A stretch of 64,000 nt of DNA, from positions 18,631 through 82,630 of the forward strand of contig NZ_JANIOA010000020.1 of the NCBI RefSeq assembly GCF_025175675.1. Reading direction: 5' to 3'. Numbering within the stretch: the first letter of the stretch is position 1; every line of letters starts with the position of its first letter. The DNA is from Sedimenticola hydrogenitrophicus (GTDB lineage Bacteria; Pseudomonadota; Gammaproteobacteria; Chromatiales; Chromatiaceae). The position numbers were made by a program, and so were the translations under genes. Below are positions 24,829-34,192 of the stretch, piece after piece. Below the pieces are notes generated by a model. It was not told where the DNA came from. It ran no database searches and saw only the letters and a program-made list of their open reading frames with translations.

Positions 24829-25702
24829 CCGTGGAGAGATAACGGTCGCCCCGGTCGCAGATGATGGTCACGATAGTGGCATGGGTCACTTCCCGCGACA
24901 GCCTGAGTGCCGCGGCCACCGCCCCGCCGGAAGAGATACCGGCAAAGATACCCTCTTCCGTCGCCAGCCGGCGGGTGACTTCCTCGGCCTCCTCCTGGGT
25001 CACATCCAGTGTGCGGTCCACCCACTGCTTATCAAAGATCTTCGGGATATAGGCCTCCGGCCAGCGCCGGATGCCGGGGATGCTGGAGCCCTCCGTCGGC
25101 TGCACCCCGACAATCTGGATAGCCGGGTTCATCCCCTTGAGGTAGTGGGAAACACCCATGATGGTCCCCGTGGTGCCCATGGCGCTGACGAAATGGCTGA
25201 TCTCGCCGCGGGTGTCATTCCAGATCTCCGGGCCGGTGCCCTCCAGGTGGGACAGCGGATTATCGGCATTGGCGAACTGGTCGAGGACCTTGCCCTCACC
25301 CCGTTGTTCCATCTGCTGCGCCAGATCCCGCGCACCTTCCATGCCCTCCTCTTTCGTGACCAGAATCAGTTCCGCGCCATACGCCCGCATGGAGGCGCGC
25401 CGTTCGAGGCTGAGGTTGTCGGGCATGATCAGGATCATCCGGTAGCCCTTGATCGCCGCTGCCATGGCCAGGGCGATACCGGTGTTGCCACTGGTCGCCT
25501 CGATCAGCGTTTCCCCCGGGTGGATGTCACCGCGATCCTCGGCATGCTGGATCATGCTCAGCGCCGGGCGATCCTTGACCGAGCCGGCGGGGTTGTTCCC
25601 TTCGAGTTTGACCAGAAGCGTATTCGTGGTATTTCCGGGCAGCCGCTGCAGGCGCACCAGGGGGGTATGACCGATAAACTGTTCAATGGTTGGGTATTTC
25701 AT
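24809..25702 (-). CDS. cysM: Cysteine synthase B (CysM)
   Basis: A 297-residue PLP enzyme that makes cysteine (or S-sulfocysteine from thiosulfate) from O-acetylserine. The PLP Lys is in NPAGSVKDRPALSMI near residue 44, the phosphate loop is EATSGNTGIALAMAAA, and the substrate loop is SAMGTTGTIMGVSHYLKG. QPTEGSSIPGIRRWPEAYIP is characteristic of CysM rather than CysK. Its 3' end overlaps ydbH by 20 bp, so they are probably co-expressed although functionally unrelated. Confidence 0.95.
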   Translation of the reverse strand: MKYPTIEQFIGHTPLVRLQRLPGNTTNTLLVKLEGNNPAGSVKDRPALSMIQHAEDRGDIHPGETLIEATSGNTGIALAMAAAIKGYRMILIMPDNLSLERRASMRAYGAELILVTKEEGMEGARDLAQQMEQRGEGKVLDQFANADNPLSHLEGTGPEIWNDTRGEISHFVSAMGTTGTIMGVSHYLKGMNPAIQIVGVQPTEGSSIPGIRRWPEAYIPKIFDKQWVDRTLDVTQEEAEEVTRRLATEEGIFAGISSGGAVAAALRLSREVTHATIVTIICDRGDRYLSTGVFPAE

Positions 25703-25741
25703 AAGAGAAGGTTACAGTAGGGTCCTGTGAAAAGAGAACAC

Positions 25742-25751
25742 ACTATATAGT
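25742..25751. promoter_or_regulatory. Palindrome between cysM and the TonB receptor gene
   Basis: ACTATATAGT is a perfect 10-bp palindrome in the 140-bp divergent spacer, followed by a related ATAGAACTGGACTAT stretch. It is a candidate operator or promoter element for the receptor unit. The evidence is only its symmetry and position. Confidence 0.3.
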
Positions 25752-25842
25752 ATAGAACTGGACTATCCGGCAGCGGCGATCCCGTAGCTGGCCAGCGGTG
25801 ATTAGTCTATCAATAACACCAAGAGAACAAAACAGAAGCATT

Positions 25843-27846
25843 ATGGAGTACACACATCTCTTTAAAAACAGCCCCAAACGGTATTGGGCTTTGGGACTGG
25901 GTGCGATCGCCTCCCTGTCCGTTCAGGCAATGGATGCCAATAATCCATTGACTGAAGAGCTGTTTTTCAGTGATGTGCCGGTAGTGCTCTCCGCCACACG
26001 GCTGAAACAGGCCTTGCCGGATTCACCGGCCTCCGTCACGGTGATCGACCGGACCATGATCGAGGTGTCTGGCGCGATCGAACTGGTCGATCTGCTGCGT
26101 CTGGTGCCCGGCTTCCAGGTCGGCCATTACACCGGTTCCAAGTTCACCGTCTCCTCTCATGGCAATGCCGACCGCTTTGCCCGGGACATGCAGGTGCTGG
26201 TGGATGGGCGTTCGATCTATGATCCGGCCTTTGGTGGCGTCACCTGGAGCGACCAGGAGCTGGACATGGACGACATCCAGCGCATCGAGGTGATCCGCGG
26301 CCCCAACGCCAGCACCCACGGCTCCAACTCGTTCGCCGGGGTCATCAACATCGTCACCCAACACCCCTCGGAACAACCCGCCATCCGGGTCAGGACCCTG
26401 GTTGGCGATGGCGGTAGGCGGCAGATCTACAACCGGTTTGCCGGCGTCGAAAACAATCTCTCCTACCGGGTGGCGCTCAAATATGACGAAAACGACGGTT
26501 TTGATACCCGGCACGACAGCTCGGATACCCGCTGGCTGAGTATCCGTAGCGATTACCAGATCAACAGCCGGGACGCCCTGCTGCTGGAACTGGGCCAGAG
26601 CGGAGGTACCCGCGAGGACGGTTTCCCGGCCGATGCCGAGCAGCCGTTCCGCGCCACCGAGGACAACCATGCCTTCCAGCAGCTGCGCTGGACTCGCAGC
26701 CTCGCGCCCGGCAACGAGTATTCGCTGCAGTTCTATCACAACTACCAGGAGATCGATGACAGCTTTTCCGATGCCGTCACCTTTGCGCCCCTGGATGTCT
26801 CACTGGGTTACGGATTCAAGTCCCAGCGCTATGACCTGGAATTTCAACACACCTTCGATATCAACCCGGCCCAGCGCATGGTCTGGGGTCTGGGTGCCCG
26901 GCGCGATCAGGCCAAGGGGGTCTGGACCTTCAAACGGGGCGACTGGATGACCCGGGACCAGTATCGGGCCTTTGCCAACTACGAGTGGCGGATGACTGAC
27001 AGCCTGCTGCTGAACCTCGGCGGCATGTATGAAAAATTTGACCAGAAGGAGGGGTTCTTCTCGCCGATGGCAGCATTGAATCTTAAGCTGGATGAGATGA
27101 ATACCTTGCGGCTACGAGCCACCCGCGCCTACCGCATGCCCACCTTCTGGGAGGATTTTGCCGATCAATCGGTGGTATTGACCGGGTCGATGGTTCCGAT
27201 TCTGCAGACCTACAAGACCACCACCAATTTGAAACCGGAATATATCGAATCCTTCGAATTGGGATACCTGGGAAGTTTCGAAAAGCTGGGCCTGACACTC
27301 GACATGAAGCTGTTTCACGAAGAGATCAAGGAGATGATTGCGGAAGTGGCCGATCTGAATGCCCCCGATCAGCCCTTTGCCTATATCAACAGCGGAAGCT
27401 TCAACATCAACGGATTCGAGGTGGGCCTGCGCTGGGATATTTCAGCGCGCAGCATGCTGCATATCGCCTACAGCCTGACCAACGCCTATGGCAGTCAGAT
27501 CAAGAAAGATCCCCCGACGCTGCCCGAGCATTACCGGATCCTCGATCGCCGGGTTCCCCCGCTGACGCTCAGCGTACTCGGCAGTCACCAGTTTGATAAC
27601 GGGATCAAGCTCAGTTCGGCCTATTACTATATGGATGATGTGGACTGGGCCGGTGATGGCGACGATATCGATATCAACCGGCGCTGGGATATCAAGATCT
27701 CCAAGCCGTTTGAGCTGGAACGCGCCGATGGGGAGATAGCGCTGATCTTTCAGAACATCGGACCGGACAATGATTTCCAGGATTTTCATACTGAAAACGT
27801 CTGGGGAGAGCGGGTGTTTCTCCAGGCCAGTTTGAACTGGTATTAA
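25843..27846 (+). CDS. TonB-dependent outer-membrane receptor
   Basis: A 667-residue outer-membrane receptor. A signal-like N-terminus (YWALGLGAIASLSVQAMDA) is followed by the plug domain (VVLSATRLKQALPDSPASVT; RDMQVLVDGRSIYDPAFGG; IQRIEVIRGPNASTHGSNSF; AGVINIVTQHPSE). About 530 residues of beta-barrel then end WGERVFLQASLNWY with the aromatic C-terminal residue barrels need. The plug motifs resemble vitamin B12 or metal-chelate receptors, but the ligand cannot be read from sequence. No cobalamin riboswitch is seen upstream. I start at MEYTHLFK (25843) rather than at the ATT 45 bp earlier. It leads a three-gene set with a periplasmic binding protein and a hybrid kinase. Confidence 0.9.
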   Translation: MEYTHLFKNSPKRYWALGLGAIASLSVQAMDANNPLTEELFFSDVPVVLSATRLKQALPDSPASVTVIDRTMIEVSGAIELVDLLRLVPGFQVGHYTGSKFTVSSHGNADRFARDMQVLVDGRSIYDPAFGGVTWSDQELDMDDIQRIEVIRGPNASTHGSNSFAGVINIVTQHPSEQPAIRVRTLVGDGGRRQIYNRFAGVENNLSYRVALKYDENDGFDTRHDSSDTRWLSIRSDYQINSRDALLLELGQSGGTREDGFPADAEQPFRATEDNHAFQQLRWTRSLAPGNEYSLQFYHNYQEIDDSFSDAVTFAPLDVSLGYGFKSQRYDLEFQHTFDINPAQRMVWGLGARRDQAKGVWTFKRGDWMTRDQYRAFANYEWRMTDSLLLNLGGMYEKFDQKEGFFSPMAALNLKLDEMNTLRLRATRAYRMPTFWEDFADQSVVLTGSMVPILQTYKTTTNLKPEYIESFELGYLGSFEKLGLTLDMKLFHEEIKEMIAEVADLNAPDQPFAYINSGSFNINGFEVGLRWDISARSMLHIAYSLTNAYGSQIKKDPPTLPEHYRILDRRVPPLTLSVLGSHQFDNGIKLSSAYYYMDDVDWAGDGDDIDINRRWDIKISKPFELERADGEIALIFQNIGPDNDFQDFHTENVWGERVFLQASLNWY

Positions 27847-27932
27847 CTGCAACGGGTCTTATTAGCGGAACTGTTCCCTACACGGAGGTTGTGTTGTGAC
27901 TTGTAACCAGAGGCGTCGGCCAGCGTAAAACC

Positions 27933-28931
27933 GTGAGTCGCCAGAACCTCAGCCATAGTCTCGGTAATCTGCCGGTGCCCGTCCGATTTGGCAGGAGGGT
28001 ACTGTTTGCGCTGTTGCAGGCATTATCTCTCCTGCTGATCCTGCCGGCCGGAAATGCGGCACAAGGCAATATCGTTATCTTCAGTAGCAGTCCCGCCCCG
28101 GTTTACGATCAGGTGGCCAGGCTGCTGAAAGCCAACCTCAATGAACAGTGCGGCGATTTGGGCGCCGAATGCGCACCGCATCAGATCCATATCCTCGCCC
28201 AGGAGAAGGCGGGAGAACGCGTTGTCATTCCGCCAAACACGCGGCTGATAATCACCCTCGGCCAGCATGCCGGGCAACTGATACACGACTTGGACACCGG
28301 CCTGCCGACGCTGCACGCACTGATACCAAAGAGTGCGTATGAACAGCTGGGAGGGGGCGCAAATCACTCGGCGATCTATCTTGACCAGCCGATCAGCCGG
28401 CAACTTCAGCTTGCCAGAATAATCATCCCCGATCCGCACATCGGCCTGCTGATCAGTCCGTTAACCACGCCTGTCCGGGAAAGGCTTTCGGCAGCGGCCG
28501 CCATTCAGGGCATCCCGGTCACTTATCGGGATGTCGATGACACCCACCGGCTCGGTCCATTGCTGAAAGAGGTACTCGAAGAGAGCAACGTCCTGCTGGC
28601 GCTCCCCGACCCAACCATATTCAACCGATCCACCATCTTCAATATCCTGTTGTCGAGCTATCATAATAAAGTACCGGTGATCGGGTTTTCGTCAGCCTAT
28701 GTCAAGGCCGGCGCGCTCATAGCCACCTACTCGACACCAGAGGATATCGCGCACCACCTGGCGGAAACCACCCGCGATTTTCTGCATCCCGGCACAGGAG
28801 CGTTGCCGGACCCGTCATACCCGAAATACTTCAGTGTGGCCGTCAACCGTAACGTGGCCAGATCACTGGGAATATCACTTCCGGATGAGACTGATATTAT
28901 TCGTCAAATGTTGGAAGACAACAAACCATGA
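27933..28931 (+). CDS. Periplasmic ABC-type substrate-binding protein (TrpX/PF04392-like)
   Basis: A 332-residue exported protein. The hydrophobic signal ([20 protein letters not shown]) precedes a two-lobed type I binding fold. Motifs include [56 protein letters not shown] and [19 protein letters not shown], which resemble the ABC_sub_bind family. No permease or ATPase gene is adjacent. The next gene, a hybrid kinase, starts within its last codons (ATGA overlap), so the protein probably serves as a sensory receptor for the kinase rather than in uptake. The start is a GTG and no good ribosome binding site was seen. Confidence 0.82.
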   Translation: MSRQNLSHSLGNLPVPVRFGRRVLFALLQALSLLLILPAGNAAQGNIVIFSSSPAPVYDQVARLLKANLNEQCGDLGAECAPHQIHILAQEKAGERVVIPPNTRLIITLGQHAGQLIHDLDTGLPTLHALIPKSAYEQLGGGANHSAIYLDQPISRQLQLARIIIPDPHIGLLISPLTTPVRERLSAAAAIQGIPVTYRDVDDTHRLGPLLKEVLEESNVLLALPDPTIFNRSTIFNILLSSYHNKVPVIGFSSAYVKAGALIATYSTPEDIAHHLAETTRDFLHPGTGALPDPSYPKYFSVAVNRNVARSLGISLPDETDIIRQMLEDNKP

Positions 28932-31762
28932 TGAAACGACGTCGCTATTCGCGAATCAAGACGCGGGCACTGTTACTGGGCATTGTCCCGGCCGCCATCC
29001 TGGCAATCTCACTGACGGCCTACCTGATCACCGCACAGCTGGACAATCTGGAACTGGCGTTCAAGGCGCAGGGCAATGCCACGGCGCAGGAGGTGGCTGC
29101 CGCCAGTTTCTACGGGATATTCAGTGGCGATATTGAATCGCTGTCGTTGAATCTGAAATCGATAATCAAAAGAAAAGACATTCTCTCCATCATCGTCAAT
29201 GACGCGCAGGGCAAACTGTTGTTGAGTATCGGCGAGTCCGTGTCGAATGATGCGGGCGCCGGCACCCATGATCCCGGCAAATCATCATTCTTCTTTACCT
29301 CGGTTCAAAGCGGTTTTCAACCAGATATCCTGGGCGACTATCCCGATCAGATGCAGTTCATCCAGGACGATGTCACCCCTTCCACTATCGGTTCGGTAGT
29401 GGTGGAACTTGAGAAAACCAGCCTACTGGCGCAGCAACGTGACTCGATCATCACCAGTGTGATCATCAGTGTCACCGGACTCATCCTGACGGCCCTGATT
29501 GCCTTGCTATTAAGTCGAAAAATAACACGCCCCCTCTCCAAATTGACCCAGGCGGTCATTCGCATGAAACATGGTGATTTTTCCGTCACGGTACCGGAAA
29601 TTTCCGCCGGGGAGTTGCGCAGTCTGGAAGAGGGCTTCAATGCCATGGCCCGGACGCTGAAATACAATCAGGAGATATTGCAACAGCAGGTTGACCGGGC
29701 AACCTCGGACCTCACCGAAACCATGGAGGCACTGGAAATACAGAATGTGGAACTCGATCTGGCAAGAAAACGCGCGCTGAAGGCGAGTCAGGCAAAGTCC
29801 GAGTTCCTGGCCAACATGAGTCATGAAATCAGAACGCCGATGAACGGGGTTATCGGATTCTCCACGCTGCTGATGAAATCCAAACTATCACCCGAGCAGC
29901 GTGAACTTGCCGATACCATACACAAGTCCGCCACCGGCCTGCTCGGAATCATCAATACCATTCTGGACTTTTCCAAACTGGAATATGGAAAACTGGAACC
30001 GGAATACGCCCCCTTCGATATCCGTTCCTGCTTTGAGGATCCGGTTGCACTGCTGGCCCCGGCGGCGCATGACAAACAGCTTGAGCTGGCACTGCTGATC
30101 TATTCGGATGTGCCGGCACAATTGATCGGCGACGAAACCCGTATCCGCCAGATACTGGTCAATCTGGTAGGCAATGCAATCAAGTTCACCCACCAGGGTG
30201 AGATTGTCGTACGGGTACTGATCGAGGATGAGACCGAGGACTCCTGTCGACTTCAATTCTCCGTCACCGACACCGGCATAGGCATAGACGAAGATATCCA
30301 GAAAGATCTTTTCACCTCTTTTCAGCAGGGGACCAAACAGACAAACAAGCAATACGGGGGGACCGGACTGGGATTGAGTATCAGTAAAAAACTGGCTGAA
30401 TCGATGAAGGGGGAAATCGCCCTCGACAGTGTTGAGGGCAAAGGCTCTTGTTTCAGGGTTATGCTCAACCTGCCGAAAAGCCCTGAGGTAGCACAACCCC
30501 TGGTTGGTGACATCTTCAGATCCAAACGGTGCACCATCGTCGATCACCACGTGATATCGCAATTGGCTATTTCACACGCCATGGAAAGCCTGGGCATGGC
30601 GGTATCCGAGGTCGGCTGGGGACAACTGAGCAAGGCGGCCATTGCCGACCAGGATCTTCTTTTGATCGGGTTTTCAGCCGCCGAAATCAATTCCGGAATC
30701 GCCATGGACCGGATAGCCCACCTGCAAAAAAAGGCCGTTCCCAACAACCTGCTGATACTGCTCAGCAGCTCTGACGCGACGGTTCATGAGAAATTCCAGG
30801 CACTGACGCTGGCGCGATGCATTTCCAAACCGGTGACCCTGCCGGTGCTGAAACGCACCCTGGAACAGATCTTTACCAATCCATCCACCCTGTCCGGCGC
30901 TATCGAATACGGGAGTTTCAGCACCCCTTCATTCAAGGGAAAACGGTTCATTATAGCCGATGACAATCCGATTAATCTGCAACTGATATCGGCCATTCTG
31001 TCGATGACCGGTGCCGATATCGTGGAGGCCGAGGACGGTGTCGGGGTGATCAATGCCTATCGGCAACAGCGCCCGGACCTGGTGGTTATTGATGTGCACA
31101 TGCCGGTCATGGATGGCGGAGAGGCGACCCGCCGGATTCGACAAATGGAGCGTCAGGAATATGCCGGCAGTCATACGCCGATCATTGCCCTCTCGGCCGA
31201 TATCATACCGGAACACCGTGATGCGCTGCTGGCGGCCGGTGCGGACCTCTACCTGACCAAGCCGATAGATGACAGCAAACTCTGGCAGGCCATCGACCAT
31301 CTGGTGAGTGCAAACAGACCCGCATCAGCAATTGTCGAAGCGTATGCGGCAGAAGAGGTCGTCAAGGCGGATGCCGCGGAGACGCTTCCGGCTCATGATC
31401 CGCAGGAGGCCTTGCGCATTACCGGCGGGAGAGAGGAACTGGCGATGGAGATGTTCAGAAAGTTCATGGACGATCTCCCGCAGCAGATGGCACTACTGGA
31501 AAAACATTGGGAGAACCACGACTGGCCGGTGCTGGGTGAAGTCGCTCATCGGTTACATGGCGCCTGCGCGGTTTGTGGCGTACCGGCGCTGAAAGCCGCC
31601 GTTTCGGAACTCGAGCTGGCGGCGGGAATAGCCGATGCGGATAATATCCACACCCGCATCCTACGAGTCAGAACACGCTGCCAGCAGCTCTACACGCTTG
31701 AGGTATCGGCGGACGAACGCCGGCAGTTCAGTACCGATGGCGGTTTGATTCAAGATCCCTGA
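28928..31762 (+). CDS. BarA-like hybrid sensor histidine kinase
   Basis: A 944-residue membrane kinase. TM1 lies near residues 15-36 and a periplasmic domain of about 140 residues follows. TM2 lies near 178-195, then HAMP and a coiled coil. HisKA has His299 in [13 protein letters not shown], and HATPase_c contains [10 protein letters not shown] and [13 protein letters not shown] degenerate receiver-like region (about 515-640) lacks a clear phosphoacceptor. A true receiver has Asp722 in [13 protein letters not shown]. The C-terminal Hpt domain has His874 in [15 protein letters not shown]. The layout matches E. coli BarA, which feeds UvrY and CsrB/C, but no response-regulator gene is adjacent. 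Translational coupling to the binding-protein gene suggests that protein is its periplasmic input. Confidence 0.93.
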   Translation: MMKRRRYSRIKTRALLLGIVPAAILAISLTAYLITAQLDNLELAFKAQGNATAQEVAAASFYGIFSGDIESLSLNLKSIIKRKDILSIIVNDAQGKLLLSIGESVSNDAGAGTHDPGKSSFFFTSVQSGFQPDILGDYPDQMQFIQDDVTPSTIGSVVVELEKTSLLAQQRDSIITSVIISVTGLILTALIALLLSRKITRPLSKLTQAVIRMKHGDFSVTVPEISAGELRSLEEGFNAMARTLKYNQEILQQQVDRATSDLTETMEALEIQNVELDLARKRALKASQAKSEFLANMSHEIRTPMNGVIGFSTLLMKSKLSPEQRELADTIHKSATGLLGIINTILDFSKLEYGKLEPEYAPFDIRSCFEDPVALLAPAAHDKQLELALLIYSDVPAQLIGDETRIRQILVNLVGNAIKFTHQGEIVVRVLIEDETEDSCRLQFSVTDTGIGIDEDIQKDLFTSFQQGTKQTNKQYGGTGLGLSISKKLAESMKGEIALDSVEGKGSCFRVMLNLPKSPEVAQPLVGDIFRSKRCTIVDHHVISQLAISHAMESLGMAVSEVGWGQLSKAAIADQDLLLIGFSAAEINSGIAMDRIAHLQKKAVPNNLLILLSSSDATVHEKFQALTLARCISKPVTLPVLKRTLEQIFTNPSTLSGAIEYGSFSTPSFKGKRFIIADDNPINLQLISAILSMTGADIVEAEDGVGVINAYRQQRPDLVVIDVHMPVMDGGEATRRIRQMERQEYAGSHTPIIALSADIIPEHRDALLAAGADLYLTKPIDDSKLWQAIDHLVSANRPASAIVEAYAAEEVVKADAAETLPAHDPQEALRITGGREELAMEMFRKFMDDLPQQMALLEKHWENHDWPVLGEVAHRLHGACAVCGVPALKAAVSELELAAGIADADNIHTRILRVRTRCQQLYTLEVSADERRQFSTDGGLIQDP

Positions 31763-31784
31763 TTCAGCGATCACAGCTTGGCAA

Positions 31785-31792
31785 AACAAGCG
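31785..31792. repeat. Target duplication, left of 27-bp element
   Basis: AACAAGCG, matching AACAAGCT at 31820-31827 in seven of eight positions. Confidence 0.55.
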
Positions 31793-31819
31793 GTAGCTAC
31801 TCACCCCGTAAGTAGTTAC
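31793..31819. mobile_element. 27-bp minimal element with IS66-type ends
   Basis: GTAGCTACTCAC (31793-31804), CCC, then GTAAGTAGTTAC (31808-31819): the two terminal repeats of the 259-bp MITE with almost no interior. It is flanked by an 8-bp direct repeat matching at 7 of 8 positions. It lies between the hybrid kinase and dsbB stops. Either the interior was deleted after insertion or a very small element transposed. Confidence 0.65.
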
Positions 31820-31827
31820 AACAAGCT
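31820..31827. repeat. Target duplication, right of 27-bp element
   Basis: AACAAGCT, matching 31785-31792 in seven of eight positions. Confidence 0.55.
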
Positions 31828-31829
31828 TA

Positions 31830-32360
31830 TCAATCACGGAAAATGGAACGTTCCTTGCCGGCAAACTGGGACAGAAGCACCAACAGCAGCGCCAACAGAT
31901 AGAGGGCATAAATGCCGATCATCGTCTGCGGCATGGTGTAGCCGAAAAACCGCCATTGAATCTCGTCACAGAAACCGGTTGGCTGGAACAGCCAGGGGAT
32001 CCATTCATCCAGTTTTGCCCAGTCCGGGTAATTGGCCGCGAAATCACAGGTATTGGAGAGCGAGGGGAAGAGCTGTATCCCGGTATGCTTCAACGCCAGC
32101 TGCAGCCCCCATCCCGCACTGCCAGCCCAGATGAGTATTGCCAGCATGCGCAGAAGCATCAGCCCCGGTGCCAGTGCCGCTATCAGGCCGGAAAACAGTA
32201 TGCCCATCACCGCGGTTCGCTCATACACACAGAGCACACAGGGATCCAGCTTCAATTCATACTGAAAATAGAGGGCGGCCAGCTCCAGTCCCAGCGCTGT
32301 CAACGCCAGCAGTATCCAGGGTGAGCGGTTGTTGGATAGTCGGTTAAAGAATTTCAGCAT
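31830..32360 (-). CDS. dsbB: Disulfide bond formation protein DsbB
   Basis: A four-TM inner-membrane protein of 176 residues that reoxidises DsbA and passes electrons to quinone. The first Cys pair is CVLC (residues 41 and 44) in LKLDPCVLCVYERTAV. The second periplasmic pair is in SLSNTCDFAANYP and PTGFCDEIQW. A Glu-Arg after CVLCVY is the quinone-site signature. I start at MLKFFNRL (32360); a GTG at 32378 is possible but adds only six residues. No dsbA is nearby. Confidence 0.94.
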   Translation of the reverse strand: MLKFFNRLSNNRSPWILLALTALGLELAALYFQYELKLDPCVLCVYERTAVMGILFSGLIAALAPGLMLLRMLAILIWAGSAGWGLQLALKHTGIQLFPSLSNTCDFAANYPDWAKLDEWIPWLFQPTGFCDEIQWRFFGYTMPQTMIGIYALYLLALLLVLLSQFAGKERSIFRD

Positions 32361-32391
32361 GTGCGGACCAGGTGACACCTCGGAAAGAAAT

Positions 32392-32414
32392 CAGGCAGCC
32401 CGAATGGCTGCCTG
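32392..32414. repeat. Short hairpin upstream of dsbB
   Basis: CAGGCAGCC-CGAAT-GGCTGCCTG is a perfect 9-bp hairpin 32 bp before the dsbB start. It could be a leader structure or an old terminator. No T-tract follows on either strand. Confidence 0.5.
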
Positions 32415-32900
32415 GATGAGCAAACAGGTTAGAGGATACCCGTGACAATCGGTCACTTCAAGAGACGGCCACTGGAATCCCAGGGCTACCGCGGCGCAAA
32501 TCCGCACCTTAGGGCTCGCGCAAGAATAATTCCGTAGTACCGACGGCGCCCCTGCGCCAGCGGCAGGTTGGTTCCATACCGGCCCATGGAAACCCCCGGT
32601 TTGGATATTAACTACCACTGGCAAGGCCGGGGCTTATTGGATGAGCGCCACAACACCCCCGCAATCCCTCCCCGTCCGGACATCTTTTCGTACCCACGGT
32701 GACTTCCTGGTCCCGGATTGGTAAAGGTTCATAGCTCTCGCCAAGACGCCAAGGAAAACCGATTTCTGCCTTTAATCTTTGCGCTCTTGGCGTCTTGGCG
32801 AGCGTTCATCTGCCATCTGTCATCGAGAGACATGCGATCCATGGAGGGGATTACCCCGGCATTTATCAAGTACTGTTCACGTCATCTGCTCTCGTTGTTG
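32415..32900. other. Gene-free spacer between dsbB and the reductase-like gene
   Basis: About 490 bp with no convincing coding sequence on either strand. Its one clear feature is the long inverted repeat at 32737-32802. Confidence 0.6.
32737..32802. repeat. Inverted repeat with 17-bp perfect arms
   Basis: CTCGCCAAGACGCCAAG (32737-32753) pairs perfectly with CTTGGCGTCTTGGCGAG (32786-32802) around a 32-bp loop. Repeats with this sequence are widespread in environmental bacterial genomes. No gene is associated. Confidence 0.8.
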
Positions 32901-34004
32901 TCACCGGCCATGGGGCCGACCCGCAGCCCGGTAACAGGCGGCGAAGCGATTGTCGATAAAGTCATCGAAATCCACCTGCTCCTGGCGTATATAACCCTGC
33001 TGCGGCAGTTTGCCGTTAAAAAAGAGATCCACGATGGCACAGAGGCTGGATGCGGTAGTGATCTGTATGGCCCCCCAGTGCTCACCACCGACGTCATCAT
33101 GATAAATCTTCCGGCTGTCGGTTATCTGCACGAATTTTCCATCAATAATACCGGTGGCGGTGACCATGATCAGCACCACATCCTGCCGGGTAACCGCCAG
33201 CGCCTTCTCGAATATCTGCTTGAGCAGATCCCGCTGTTCACCGAGCCGGAGATCATTGATCAGAAAATTCATCAGGTACTGATGCCCTTTATAGCGGATG
33301 GTTTTATAGGTGAGATCGGACACCCGGCCCTGCAGCGTCTCATACAGGGTGCCCAACCCGCCGGAGGTATTGAAGGCCTCGTAGGAGACACCATCCAGCG
33401 AGAAGGTCTCCAGCCCTTCCAGCGGCGTCAACTCCACATAGTGGCCGGCACGGATGGCATGGCACGGATTACAGTACTCGTTGATCAGCCCCTGGGTGGA
33501 CCAGGTCAGGTTGTACATCAGGTTATTGGTGGGGAATTCCGGCAGCGCACCGACCCGCAGCTTGAGATTGTCCAGCTGATCAAACTGCTGCGCCATGTGG
33601 AAACCGAGTATGCCGATAAAACCGGGCGCCAGTCCGCACTGGGGCACAAACACCTGTCCCGCGGCGGCACGTTCGGCAATCTGTTCTATGGCACTGGTGG
33701 TCGCGTTGTCCTCGGTCAGATCAAAGTAGCTGATACCGGTGGCGGCGGCCGCTTCCGCGACCAGGGTATTGACATCATAGCCACAGGCCGAGATGACGGC
33801 ATGGCATCCCCGAATCTCCTGCTGCAAGTTATCCCCTTGACCAATCTGCAGTATCCGTTTTTCGACCCGATCACTGAGGCGGATCGATTCCAGGATATGG
33901 CTGAACTGATCGGTGAGCAGGATCTTATAATCCCCACTATCATCCAGAAGCCTGGCGATGGCTGCCCCGATCCTTCCCGCACCGACGATGGCCACTCTAT
34001 GCAT
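32901..34004 (-). CDS. Saccharopine dehydrogenase-like oxidoreductase
   Basis: A 367-residue NAD(P)-dependent protein of the saccharopine/lysine dehydrogenase family. The Rossmann motif VAIVGAGRIGAAIARLL is at residues 3-19, then CHAVISACGYDVNTLVAEAA, YFDLTEDNATTSAI and FVPQCGLAPGFIGILG follow, as in the family. The homologous C-terminal substrate domain includes TWSTQGLINEYCNPCHAIRAG. Its substrate is unknown; relatives act on saccharopine, lysine or carboxynorspermidine precursors. I chose the ATG at 34004 because it places the Rossmann motif at the N-terminus. It diverges from the cobyric acid synthase gene with 188 bp between. Confidence 0.85.
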   Translation of the reverse strand: MHRVAIVGAGRIGAAIARLLDDSGDYKILLTDQFSHILESIRLSDRVEKRILQIGQGDNLQQEIRGCHAVISACGYDVNTLVAEAAAATGISYFDLTEDNATTSAIEQIAERAAAGQVFVPQCGLAPGFIGILGFHMAQQFDQLDNLKLRVGALPEFPTNNLMYNLTWSTQGLINEYCNPCHAIRAGHYVELTPLEGLETFSLDGVSYEAFNTSGGLGTLYETLQGRVSDLTYKTIRYKGHQYLMNFLINDLRLGEQRDLLKQIFEKALAVTRQDVVLIMVTATGIIDGKFVQITDSRKIYHDDVGGEHWGAIQITTASSLCAIVDLFFNGKLPQQGYIRQEQVDFDDFIDNRFAACYRAAGRPHGR

Positions 34005-34192
34005 ACAGACTCCTGGAGATCGGCAAATCGGGAACGATGCTTGCGCGATCCCGACCCTATCCGAATATGGTAAAATTCGCCCTTTATTACAGAGAAGTTT
34101 AGCACTCCCCTGCTCGGTCACCGGCCATCGCTCACGCCATACGGCGGTCCGCTGGGCCGGCATATCCCTAACCTACTCGATTGCGTACTCCT

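Noticed and set aside
34005..34192. Cobalamin riboswitch before the cobyric acid synthase gene
   Set aside because: No B12-box-like sequence was seen; the same holds for 25703-25842 before the TonB receptor.
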